From Candidatus Bathyarchaeota archaeon (lineage in GTDB: Archaea; Thermoproteota; Bathyarchaeia; Bathyarchaeales; Bathycorpusculaceae): DNA of 35,994 bases. The position numbers were made by a program, and so were the translations under genes. The DNA lies in NCBI GenBank assembly GCA_026014685.1, contig JAOZHW010000003.1:1-35994 (forward strand), read 5' to 3'. A model generated the notes under the pieces. That model was not told where the DNA came from and searched no databases. It saw only the letters and a program-made list of their open reading frames with translations. This document shows positions 16,076-23,357 of the stretch, piece after piece; within the stretch, counting starts at the first letter, position 1, and every line of letters begins with the position of its first letter.

Positions 16076-17311
16076 TTAGGGTACCACCTCAGCTCTACGT
16101 TTACAAATAAGCAAAACCGCCGCCGCAACTGGCAACTCTACGGTTTGGTTCTTGTATGGACCCAACGTTTCCCCACTCATCCTGAACTCTGGCGCGTCAG
16201 ACACCAACACTTTCACTTTGCCCTTTTTAAAAGCTACTGCCCCAGTAAAGGGGTCAAAAGTTTGCAAATCTTTAGGTTTGAACTCGACTTTTTTTAATCC
16301 AGTTTTGCCGTGCAGGGTGCCGTTCATGCGGATGAGTCGATGGATGTCGGTGGTGACGACGGTGTCGATTTTCGCTGCCTGCACTTCTCGGATGTGCTCG
16401 GCTAGTTTAAGCCAAGTTTGCACGCTTACACCTTGGATGCTTTCCCATCTACCCTCAGCGATGGCTCTTTTGATAATCGTGTCTTTTCTTTCCAGCAGAG
16501 CTTTATTTCTTAACCCGACCTCTTTAAGGTCATCTGCAGACGCAGTTTCTAGAAAAGTTTGCATGCCCACTTTTAAGCGTCTGTTCCAGCCATAATTGTG
16601 AAGATTAAACTTTTTAGATTGCTTCTTTCTGCGTCTAGCACCTTGCTCTTTGTCTTCTTTTTCTAAAACAGCCACACCCAACCCCGTCACATAGTCAACG
16701 ATTTCTTTGCGTGCCATCGCATCCAGCGACCGCACCACTTCGCTTTCGATGTGCACGTGATAGCCGCGGTGGCCCGAAAAGAACACTCGAACTTCATCTT
16801 GAGAAAACCCGAAATCCTTCTCAAGCATATCGAGCAGTTTGGCGACTTCGTCGCGGGCAGACGCTATGCAGAGGTCACAGGCCCAGATTTTTGTCTGAAA
16901 TTTAGTTCCTCCACAGCAGGGGCATTCTTCAGGCGTGATTCCTCTGCCCTCAAACCCGCATTTGGCGCAACGGAATTCGTCGTGGATTTTGTTGCAGCGG
17001 GTGGGGATGTGGTCGGCGTCTATGTCGAAAACTATGTCGCTGCCTATCCAGCCTTTTTTATCCATGTCAAAGTCTGGGTTCTCGTAGTAGGCACAGCTAT
17101 GGTAGACGTCTGAGGGAACGGTGTCGGCGAGGACGGCTCGGAAATTGGCGATCTGCTCGAAGCGGCGGTGGCGGACCATGAATTTGTCTTTGAAGGTGAG
17201 GTAGCCGAATTCGCGTTGATGCGGAAGGGGCGGCGCGGGGACAGCGTTGGCGGGGTCACGGTAGAATTCGCTAAACCTTTCGTATACGTATTCGCGAGAA
17301 TCTAACCCCAT
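16076..17311 (-). CDS. priS: DNA primase small (catalytic) subunit PriS
   Basis: This 411-residue protein is the catalytic subunit of the archaeal/eukaryal primase that lays RNA primers for replication. The catalytic Asp motif is DIVFDIDADH, and FSGHRGYHVHIES supplies the conserved Ser/His nucleotide-binding block. A cysteine-rich insert between them has CAKC, CPCC and CDLC pairs, consistent with a zinc knuckle that is larger than usual. The start is ATG at 17311; an upstream GGGAAAG may serve as a weak ribosome site. GINS follows with no gap, so the two form one operon. Length is within the family range. Confidence 0.95.
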   Translation of the reverse strand: MGLDSREYVYERFSEFYRDPANAVPAPPLPHQREFGYLTFKDKFMVRHRRFEQIANFRAVLADTVPSDVYHSCAYYENPDFDMDKKGWIGSDIVFDIDADHIPTRCNKIHDEFRCAKCGFEGRGITPEECPCCGGTKFQTKIWACDLCIASARDEVAKLLDMLEKDFGFSQDEVRVFFSGHRGYHVHIESEVVRSLDAMARKEIVDYVTGLGVAVLEKEDKEQGARRRKKQSKKFNLHNYGWNRRLKVGMQTFLETASADDLKEVGLRNKALLERKDTIIKRAIAEGRWESIQGVSVQTWLKLAEHIREVQAAKIDTVVTTDIHRLIRMNGTLHGKTGLKKVEFKPKDLQTFDPFTGAVAFKKGKVKVLVSDAPEFRMSGETLGPYKNQTVELPVAAAVLLICKRRAEVVP

Positions 17312-17420
17312 GAGCTTTCCCTGTTACTTTATGGTATTGTGGGTTTCAACCATTTAAACTATAACCGACGCCGCTCTAAACCGCTTTTTATTTACCCAAC
17401 TTCAACACGTTTTGATTCTT

Positions 17421-17449
17421 TATATAAGGGAGAGGAGGAGGCGGCAGAG
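17421..17449 (+). promoter_or_regulatory. Promoter-like module, copy B (TATATAAGGGAG then GCAGAG)
   Basis: TATATAAG is followed after 15 bases (GGAGAGGAGGAGGCG) by GCAGAG, the spacing seen in copies A and C. A transcript starting here would run into the hairpin at 17454-17495. Confidence 0.5.
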
Positions 17450-17453
17450 CAGC

Positions 17454-17495
17454 GGTGTGTCCTCGTGGTTAAGTATACGGAAGCGTATGCACACC
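17454..17495 (+). ncRNA. Candidate small structured RNA downstream of module B
   Basis: GGTGTG (17454-17459) pairs with CACACC (17490-17495). Inside, TATACG (17474-17479) pairs with CGTATG (17484-17489; one G-U pair) around a GAAG loop, leaving a 14-base bulge on the left side only. The fold would begin about five bases after the conserved GCAGAG. The full extent of any transcript is unknown. The class is not recognised: it lacks a T-arm for tRNA and clear C/D or ACA boxes. Confidence 0.3.
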
Positions 17496-17620
17496 TAAAT
17501 ATGGGAGTATTCACCAAGAAACCCCTTCCCAAAATGCCCCAGCAAGTAAACCCGCTCTCACAACGCAAAAACAAACACGTCTGCAACCAAAAAGCACAAA
17601 CCCATAGATTAACTGCAAAA

Positions 17621-17630
17621 GCTTATAACT
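17621..17630 (+). promoter_or_regulatory. TATA box for the TIM-barrel-like gene
   Basis: GCTTATAACT lies about 50 bases before the TTG start at 17679, with a GGTGA ribosome site at 17667-17671 in the leader. The strong ribosome site decides the unusual TTG start. Confidence 0.45.
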
Positions 17631-17678
17631 CGCTAAGCCAATTCCATACAAAAAGATACAAACAATGGTGAATTAAAC

Positions 17679-18581
17679 TTGAAATTCGGCGTATTTCTCT
17701 ATCAACCCGAGCCTGTTGAAGGCGTCGATTACAACTTTTACCGCCAAAAATCAGAATCAGGTATAGTCGGTAAAGCAAACCCCCAAATGTACACTAACAT
17801 CGCCGTTTTCGGCGACAACAACATGGCAGCACAACGCCCAGACTGGGTATCTGTAAGCTCCTTTGGTCCAGCTCTGCGCACAAACAAGCGCTTCAACCTC
17901 CGCTGGGACGTCGTCTGCATGACTAACCCAGAAGCACGGGAATACAACCTAAAAATCATCAAAGAAAGCGCCAGACTAACCCCAGGCATAAGCATCAGCA
18001 GCCAACACTTCGCAGACCAAGGCTTCTGCACCTGCCCAAGATGCATAGAGCAGCAACGTAAAAGCGGTTTAAGCTGGGTAGAATGGAGAGCAAAAACCGT
18101 CACTGACTTTTTAGCGGAAGTTAAAGAAATCGTCAGCGGCAAACCGCTCTTCGTTAACTGTTTACCTGACCCCTTGATGGGTAAAGTACGCTTTGGCTAC
18201 GACTTCGAAGCTATGGCACAATACGCCGACTACTTCGTCATCCCCATGTTCAGCAAAGCATACCCAACACCCTGGTACTGGGAAACCATCGCAAGAGGCT
18301 TCAAGAGTCAACTAAAGAAACCAGTCTTCGTCAACTTCTACGTTCGCGGCCCCAACGAAACCTGGGACACCGTTGCACCAACCAAGCAGATTATGACTGT
18401 TGCAACCCGCGTGGCAAGACAAGGCGTAGACGGTATCATCTTCTTGGCAGAGAAAGCGGAGTACATCCAGAAGTTCCAGAAAGAAGCCGCAGCTGACAAA
18501 GAAACCCGCGAGTTCCTCAAAGACCACGGCGGCGACGAAGTTTTAGACCTCTTTGCACGCTGGGAAGCACTCTACAAATAG
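17679..18581 (+). CDS. Conserved hypothetical protein, TIM-barrel glycosidase-like
   Basis: This 300-residue soluble protein has no signal peptide. Regularly spaced strand-like segments (KFGVFLYQPEP, WVSVSSFGP, WDVVCMTNPEAREY, PLFVNCLPDP, DYFVIPMFS, KPVFVNFYVRGP, VDGIIFLAEKAEY) and aromatic residues at strand ends suggest a TIM barrel like putative family-10-type glycosidases. The FCTCPRCIEQQ stretch after SISSQHFADQG has the look of the WxCxC segment seen in such barrels and could bind metal. Catalytic acids cannot be assigned with confidence. TTG start with GGTGA upstream and its own TATA box. A sugar-related role is a guess. Confidence 0.55.
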   Translation: MKFGVFLYQPEPVEGVDYNFYRQKSESGIVGKANPQMYTNIAVFGDNNMAAQRPDWVSVSSFGPALRTNKRFNLRWDVVCMTNPEAREYNLKIIKESARLTPGISISSQHFADQGFCTCPRCIEQQRKSGLSWVEWRAKTVTDFLAEVKEIVSGKPLFVNCLPDPLMGKVRFGYDFEAMAQYADYFVIPMFSKAYPTPWYWETIARGFKSQLKKPVFVNFYVRGPNETWDTVAPTKQIMTVATRVARQGVDGIIFLAEKAEYIQKFQKEAAADKETREFLKDHGGDEVLDLFARWEALYK

Positions 18582-18613
18582 GGAATTTCTCCCTTTCCAT
18601 TTTTGTTTTTCTT
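18581..18613 (+). terminator. Hairpin plus T-tract terminator
   Basis: A small GGGA/TCCC hairpin begins at the last base of the stop codon and is followed by a T-rich run (TTTTTGTTTTTCTT). It separates this gene from the convergent GNAT gene. Confidence 0.4.
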
Positions 18614-18671
18614 GTAACTGATTCAGGTTAGCGTCGTCTAAATCAGTTTCTAAGGGTCCTTTTTTTACCGT

Positions 18672-19853
18672 CTACCATAAAAATGGAAGTTTTAGGATGT
18701 TGTTTGTGATTTTGCCAATTCTTTGTCGTACAGGCAAAACATAGGAGTTTTGGAGAATTTTTAGACTTACAATTGGGGTGGCGCTCTTTGATATTATGAT
18801 TCTTCTTCGCGGTACTACTGTTGGCTTCCATCGGGCATGAAACGGAAGATTCGTCATAAAATCAATCTGCTTAATTTCGCTCTTATTAAAAACCTCGCGG
18901 ATAACTTCATTATTTAAGAAAACGCCTGGGTACAGCTTTTTGTAAGAATTACAAAAAGAAGTTTTACTGAAAAATGCTGTATCCTTGTATTCATACCAAA
19001 AACTATAGGCGATTTTTTTGCCTGCAATTTCTAAAAAGGCAACATTCCAGCTAAAACCTTGATCTAAAGGTGTGTTTGATGCAGCCGTTAATAATTCAAA
19101 AAGACCTTCATCTTTCATCAAACCTTTATCATTGCGGTAGTCTTGCTTCCAACTTGTTTTTTCAATCTCCAGTATGTATCTGGATATTTCATTAAAGTTG
19201 TCTTTTCCAGTTTTATAAATAACCTTCCATTCGCCTAGCAATGACATTTTTCGCTCGATTGCTCTGAAGGATTTTCTAAAATGATGACCTCTTGCTTTTT
19301 CATATTCAGTCCATGTTCCTATGAGCGGGAGGACGGCATGGCCTTCTGAAGGCGCAAAAATGTAATGATTTCCGAGTTTATCATTTGCCTTTTTCAAAGA
19401 CTCCCAATTCACCGTACTTGTAGGCATAGTGAAATCTATGATGTTACATCCAGCTTTCTTGAACAAGAAATCAGTTATTAAATGTATAAATTCGTCTCGG
19501 TATTCGTCTTCAACAAGGAAATCGGAGTCAAAATCTCGCCCCGTGAGGAACTTTGCACTTCGAAGTATTTTCCCCTTACAAATGGATAGTGGGGCAATTC
19601 CAATTATTTTTTCAGAAATAAAACCAATCAAGATGAGTGGCTCTTCTTTTAATTTTTTTGCCGAGCCATAAAACTGTTCGATAAAACTGTAAAGGTAGTA
19701 CGGGTTTTCACTGTTGCGGATTATAAAGTCATTTAACTGTTCTTTTATCTGGTTTACTTCTTCAATACTTTTGAGAACACGGATAAAACAAGTTTCAGCT
19801 GAAGCTAGCAAATCGGTTGTAACTGTCATCATCTTTTCGAGCGCAGTTACCAT
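18672..19853 (-). CDS. GNAT/FemAB-like acyltransferase (Acetyltransf_6 type)
   Basis: This 393-residue protein resembles the CelD/BcsL-type double-GNAT fold. The core has LPLIGTWTEYEKARGHHFRKSFRAIERK (quoted in parts: GTWTEYEKARGHHFRK, then SFRAIERKM), the arginine-rich helix typical of the family, and later AFLEIAGKKIAYSFWYEY and VFLNNEVIREVFNKSEI. Relatives transfer acyl or aminoacyl groups to surface polysaccharide or cell-wall precursors. The gene is clearly richer in A+T, with more Lys, Ile, Asn and Phe codons than its neighbours, suggesting transfer. AAAGGT lies about ten bases before the ATG; a second start at residue 8 is possible. The substrate is unknown. Confidence 0.7.
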   Translation of the reverse strand: MVTALEKMMTVTTDLLASAETCFIRVLKSIEEVNQIKEQLNDFIIRNSENPYYLYSFIEQFYGSAKKLKEEPLILIGFISEKIIGIAPLSICKGKILRSAKFLTGRDFDSDFLVEDEYRDEFIHLITDFLFKKAGCNIIDFTMPTSTVNWESLKKANDKLGNHYIFAPSEGHAVLPLIGTWTEYEKARGHHFRKSFRAIERKMSLLGEWKVIYKTGKDNFNEISRYILEIEKTSWKQDYRNDKGLMKDEGLFELLTAASNTPLDQGFSWNVAFLEIAGKKIAYSFWYEYKDTAFFSKTSFCNSYKKLYPGVFLNNEVIREVFNKSEIKQIDFMTNLPFHARWKPTVVPRRRIIISKSATPIVSLKILQNSYVLPVRQRIGKITNNILKLPFLW

Positions 19854-20007
19854 GTTTACTAAACCTTTCTCAATTATGACGTTGTAATAAAAAAACGTTT
19901 TACAAAAGATCTAATTATTGTAACCTTATAACTGGTCTATATATTGTTCGTCTGTAAAACTTTTCCTAAAAATAACCCCGTCCTATACCTTACAATTTTT
20001 ACGTAAA

Positions 20008-20024
20008 CGTTATATTTTGTTCCA
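20008..20024 (+). promoter_or_regulatory. Promoter of the first radical SAM gene
   Basis: CGTTATAT (20008-20015) with GTTCCA (20019-20024) lies 53 bases before the GTG start at 20061. The same CGTTATAT/GTTCCA pair lies before the second radical SAM gene at 21514-21529, so the promoter looks duplicated with the gene. Confidence 0.45.
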
Positions 20025-20060
20025 CCGTTGTATCCATTCACTACATCAGGGCGTATACAC

Positions 20061-21446
20061 GTGAAAGTTACCCTCGTCAACCCCCCTTATCCCCCCAACG
20101 CACATTCACATCCCCCATTCATCCCACTGGGCATAGCTTACCTTGGCGCAGTGGCTGAACGGGAAGGACACCAAGTCAACGTTATCGACTGCCAAGCTGA
20201 ACGCCTCACCGTTGAAGCGTTCCGTCAACGCATAAGCAAAGAGCAACCTGACATTGTCGGTGTAACTTCAACTACTCTGCTCTACAACCAAGCTAAACAG
20301 ATAATGGAAGCCGCCAAACAGGAACACCCCAACGCTACAACCATGATCGGCGGCAGCCACGTAACTTTTTGGGATGAAAACGCCCTCAACGAGTGTCCAA
20401 GCATAGACGTCATCGTCCGCCGAGAAGGCGAGTTGACTTTTATGGAGCTTCTGCAGAGGCTGCAATCTAAAAAGGATTTCTCAGGCGTGTTAGGTACCAC
20501 TTTCCGTGGCGCAGACGGTAAAATCGTGCGCAACGAAGACCGACCTTTCCTAATGGACCTTGACTCGTTGCCTTCTCCAGCGTATCACTTGTTGCCGATT
20601 GATGCGTTTCACCGTATGGGCAAAACCATCTTTCCACTGGTCACTAGCCGCGGCTGCGTTCAGTGGTGTGACTTCTGTAGCACAGTTCGCATGTTCGGTC
20701 GAGGATACCGCGTCCGTAACCCCCACAAAGTCGTAGACGAAATGGAAATGCTCCACAACAAGTACGGAGAAAGCCAATTTACATTCTACGACGACGCATT
20801 CACCATAAACCGCAACCACACAATCGCCATGTGCCAAGACATCTTGGACCGTAAGCTAAAAGTCGAGTGGGACTGTGAAACCCGTGTTGACGCAGTCGAT
20901 AAAGAACTGTTGGAAATTATGCATAAAGCGGGTTGCATTACGGTTTGGTTCGGTGTCGAATCTGGTTCAACAAAAATCCTTGAGAAGATGCATAAGAAAA
21001 TTAACCGTGAACAAGTCAAAGATGCCTTTAAGATGGCGCAGAAAGCAGGCATGATGACCATTGCCTCTGCAGTCATCGGTTTCCCTGGTGAAACAGAGGA
21101 AACCGCGTGGGAAACCATCAACTTTATCAATTCACTTAACCCTGACGACATAGGCTGCTACATCGCCACACCATACCCGGGCACCCCCATGTATGAGGAA
21201 GTGGTGAAAAACGGTTGGCTTCGCGTAACTGACTTCAACAAATACGACACCGCAACCCCGACCTTCGAAACCCCACAGTTAAGCATGGAGCGCCTCAGAG
21301 AAATCAAGTACAAAGCTCATCAGAAATTCTATCTTCGCCCAAGCTACGTGTTCAAGATGATGCGCCGAGGCGGAACATACGGCCGCTCAGGACTCAAAAC
21401 TTCTGCAGCTTACGCTTTGCGTGCGATGCACATAAAACTCTCCTAA
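20061..21446 (+). CDS. B12-binding radical SAM protein, tandem copy 1
   Basis: From the GTG at 20061 the protein has 461 residues. The N-terminal half is a cobalamin-binding Rossmann domain (VTLVNPPYPP, HPPFIPLGIAYLG, GGSHVTFW, DVIVRREGE). The radical SAM domain follows with the cluster motif CxxxCxxC (Cys199, Cys203, Cys206; GCVQWCDFCS), then FYDDAFTINR, and GVESGS and IGFPGET in the barrel. The GTG start aligns with the ATG of copy 2 and begins with the conserved KVTLVNPPYPP; the frame is open 11 codons further. Such enzymes methylate or join unactivated carbons. In archaea this class includes tetraether-lipid ring synthases, but I cannot assign the substrate. The lipid idea is inference. 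Confidence 0.85.
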   Translation: MKVTLVNPPYPPNAHSHPPFIPLGIAYLGAVAEREGHQVNVIDCQAERLTVEAFRQRISKEQPDIVGVTSTTLLYNQAKQIMEAAKQEHPNATTMIGGSHVTFWDENALNECPSIDVIVRREGELTFMELLQRLQSKKDFSGVLGTTFRGADGKIVRNEDRPFLMDLDSLPSPAYHLLPIDAFHRMGKTIFPLVTSRGCVQWCDFCSTVRMFGRGYRVRNPHKVVDEMEMLHNKYGESQFTFYDDAFTINRNHTIAMCQDILDRKLKVEWDCETRVDAVDKELLEIMHKAGCITVWFGVESGSTKILEKMHKKINREQVKDAFKMAQKAGMMTIASAVIGFPGETEETAWETINFINSLNPDDIGCYIATPYPGTPMYEEVVKNGWLRVTDFNKYDTATPTFETPQLSMERLREIKYKAHQKFYLRPSYVFKMMRRGGTYGRSGLKTSAAYALRAMHIKLS

Positions 21447-21450
21447 ACCC

Positions 21451-21470
21451 TTTTCTTGGCTTTATTTTTC
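21451..21470 (+). terminator. T-rich terminator after radical SAM copy 1
   Basis: TTTTCTTGGCTTTATTTTTC follows the stop by four bases and precedes an independent promoter for copy 2, so the tandem genes may be separate transcripts. Confidence 0.35.
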
Positions 21471-21513
21471 ATCTAAAATGTTAACGCAGCTTTTTTTGTT
21501 CTGTTTAAGAAAG

Positions 21514-21529
21514 CGTTATATGGGTTCCA
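21514..21529 (+). promoter_or_regulatory. Promoter of the second radical SAM gene
   Basis: CGTTATAT (21514-21521) and GTTCCA (21524-21529) lie 48 bases before the ATG at 21562 and match the promoter of copy 1 with one base difference in spacing. Confidence 0.45.
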
Positions 21530-21561
21530 ACATTTAGAAATCCCGTCAAGGCTAACCCAAC

Positions 21562-22944
21562 ATGAAAATAACTCTAGTTAACCCGCCATACCCGCCAAGC
21601 GTCCACTCCCATCCACCTTTCATACCGCTCGGCATCGGTTATTTGGGTGCTGTCGCTGAAAAAGCAGGGCACCAAGTCACAGTCATCGACTGCCAAGCCG
21701 AAAGACTCACTTACGAAACCTTCCGAACCCGCATCGCCCAGACACCCTCAGACGTCATCGGCGCAACCGCCACCACGTTGCTCTATAAATCCGCCATGAA
21801 CATACTCACTATCGCTAAAGAGGTGCAGCCTAACTCAGTCACGATTCTTGGCGGTTCGCATGGAACTTTCTGGGATGAAAACGCCCTCAAAGAGTATCCC
21901 GCCCTGGATGTTGTGGTGCGGCGGGAAGGCGAAGAGACTCTGCTGGAACTTGCAGAAAAACTCGAAAACCACCGTGAACTCAAGGGTGTCTTGGGCATAA
22001 CTTACCGCGACGGTGAGCGAATCGCCCGCAACCCCGACCGTCCATTCATAGAGGACTTGGATAGTTTGCCTTTTCCAGCGCATCATCTTATGCCGATAGA
22101 GAAACTCAAACACAACGGCAAAATCCTCATTCCACTAGTAAGCAGCCGCGGTTGCGTGTATTGGTGTGACTTCTGCAGTACAGTGCGCATGTTTGGGCGT
22201 GGATATCGCATGCGTAGCGCCAAGAACGTGGTTGACGAAATGCAGTTTGTGCACGAAAAATATGGCGTTGACCAAGTTACATTCTACGATGACGCATTCA
22301 GCGTCGACCGCACTCGTGTGCTCAAGATATGTGAGGAACTTCACAACCGCAAGCTCAAGCTGATTTGGGACTGCGGCACACGCGTAGACATGGTAGACCG
22401 CGAACTCATGAAAACCATGAAAGATGCAGGTTGCATCGCGGTTTGGATGGGTGTAGAGTCAGGTTCCGAAGCAGTTCTAGGCGCCATGAACAAAAGCATA
22501 AAACTCGAGCAAACACGCAAAGCATTCAAAACAGCTCACGAAGTCGGCTTAATGACCATCGCAAACGTCGTCTTAGGATTCCCTGGCGAAACTGAAGAAA
22601 CCGCTAAACAGACCATCCGCTTCGTTCAGCAACTAAACCCCGAAGATGTGGGTTTCTACATTGCTACACCTTATCCGGGAACACCGATGTATGATCAGGT
22701 AGTGAAAAACGGTTGGTTACGTGTGAATGATTTTGACCGTTTTGACACCGCTGGACCCACCTTTGAAACGCCACAGTTAAGCATGACAAAAATCGCGGAA
22801 CTCAGGTACAAGGCGTATCAGCAATTCTATCTGCGTCCAGGTTACGTGTTGCATATGATGCGACTGGGCGGAACATACGGCAAGTCCGCAGTGAAAACTT
22901 CAGGCGCCTATCTACTGCGCGCTCTCCACTTGAAGTACTGGTAG
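21562..22944 (+). CDS. B12-binding radical SAM protein, tandem copy 2
   Basis: This 460-residue paralogue of the preceding gene aligns with it over its whole length with few gaps and a clear majority of identical residues. It has the same layout: an N-terminal cobalamin-binding domain (ITLVNPPYPP, HPPFIPLGIGYLG, GGSHGTFW), then the radical SAM cluster Cys198, Cys202, Cys205 (GCVYWCDFCS), FYDDAFSVDR, GVESGSEAVL, and ATPYPGTPMYDQV near the end. Both end in a shared GYVLHMMRLGGTYGKS-type tail. Two copies kept side by side suggest successive or alternative reactions on related substrates. The 3' end overlaps the convergent DUF1616 gene by 33 bases. Confidence 0.86.
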   Translation: MKITLVNPPYPPSVHSHPPFIPLGIGYLGAVAEKAGHQVTVIDCQAERLTYETFRTRIAQTPSDVIGATATTLLYKSAMNILTIAKEVQPNSVTILGGSHGTFWDENALKEYPALDVVVRREGEETLLELAEKLENHRELKGVLGITYRDGERIARNPDRPFIEDLDSLPFPAHHLMPIEKLKHNGKILIPLVSSRGCVYWCDFCSTVRMFGRGYRMRSAKNVVDEMQFVHEKYGVDQVTFYDDAFSVDRTRVLKICEELHNRKLKLIWDCGTRVDMVDRELMKTMKDAGCIAVWMGVESGSEAVLGAMNKSIKLEQTRKAFKTAHEVGLMTIANVVLGFPGETEETAKQTIRFVQQLNPEDVGFYIATPYPGTPMYDQVVKNGWLRVNDFDRFDTAGPTFETPQLSMTKIAELRYKAYQQFYLRPGYVLHMMRLGGTYGKSAVKTSGAYLLRALHLKYW

Positions 22945-23313
22945 TTTTTCGCTGCGTTTTCTCAGGTACGCCACAGCGGCGAGCACCAGTACTGCTACTG
23001 CAAGCGATATGGTGATGGAGAGAAAGTTTATTCCGATGGGTGATAGTCCCAAGAATAAACCGATTAAACCTGCTAAACCGAAACTTAAGGCTACAGAGAG
23101 CACAAAGCTTTCGATTACGTCAAGCTTGTTTTTGCCTTGGAATAATATGTTAACTAAGCAGTACCCTGGCAGGAAAACTATGAAAACAAAGCCAAGGACA
23201 AATCTGACGCCGACTAAAGCGGAGTCTCCTGGGATAAGGTAAGTGGCGAGTAGTGTTAAAACGGTGAATCCGAAGACGAGTTCTAACCATCTTAGCGGTT
23301 TCAGGGTGAGCAC
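22912..23313 (-). CDS. DUF1616 family membrane protein, short form
   Basis: From the GTG at 23313 the protein has 133 residues with four membrane segments. The signature FVLGFVFIVFLPGYCLVNIL followed by FQGKNKLDVIESFVLSVALSFG matches DUF1616, a family of archaeal membrane proteins of unknown function. Family members often continue into a longer soluble part; this one ends after the fourth helix (AYLRKRSEKLPVLQVESAQ). The frame is open upstream into the end of mtrH, and no ribosome site is clear, so the start is uncertain. It follows the corrinoid-MtrH operon after 44 bases and may be read with it. Confidence 0.65.
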   Translation of the reverse strand: MLTLKPLRWLELVFGFTVLTLLATYLIPGDSALVGVRFVLGFVFIVFLPGYCLVNILFQGKNKLDVIESFVLSVALSFGLAGLIGLFLGLSPIGINFLSITISLAVAVLVLAAVAYLRKRSEKLPVLQVESAQ

Positions 23314-23357
23314 TTTTTTAGATTTTATTTTAAACAAAGAAAAATAAAGGGAGGAGT

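Larger units (their letters stand above)
17312..17678. other. 367-base intergenic region with candidate small RNA
   Basis: This gap lies between divergent PriS and the TIM-barrel-like gene. Reading frames here lack coding character. It holds module copy B (17421-17449), a hairpin-rich segment at 17454-17495, and a separate TATA box (17621-17630) that suits the downstream gene. Because that gene has its own promoter, module B may drive a separate short transcript. No tRNA could be made from the sequence. Confidence 0.5.

Noticed and set aside
17454-17495. tRNA-like appearance (GTGGTTAAG segment with closing stem)
   Set aside because: No T-arm consensus, no proper anticodon arm and no acceptor end could be placed, even allowing an intron.
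17339-17671. 110-codon plus-strand reading frame upstream of the TIM-barrel-like gene
   Set aside because: Composition is not protein-like, it spans two TATA boxes and the hairpin region, and no ribosome site precedes it.
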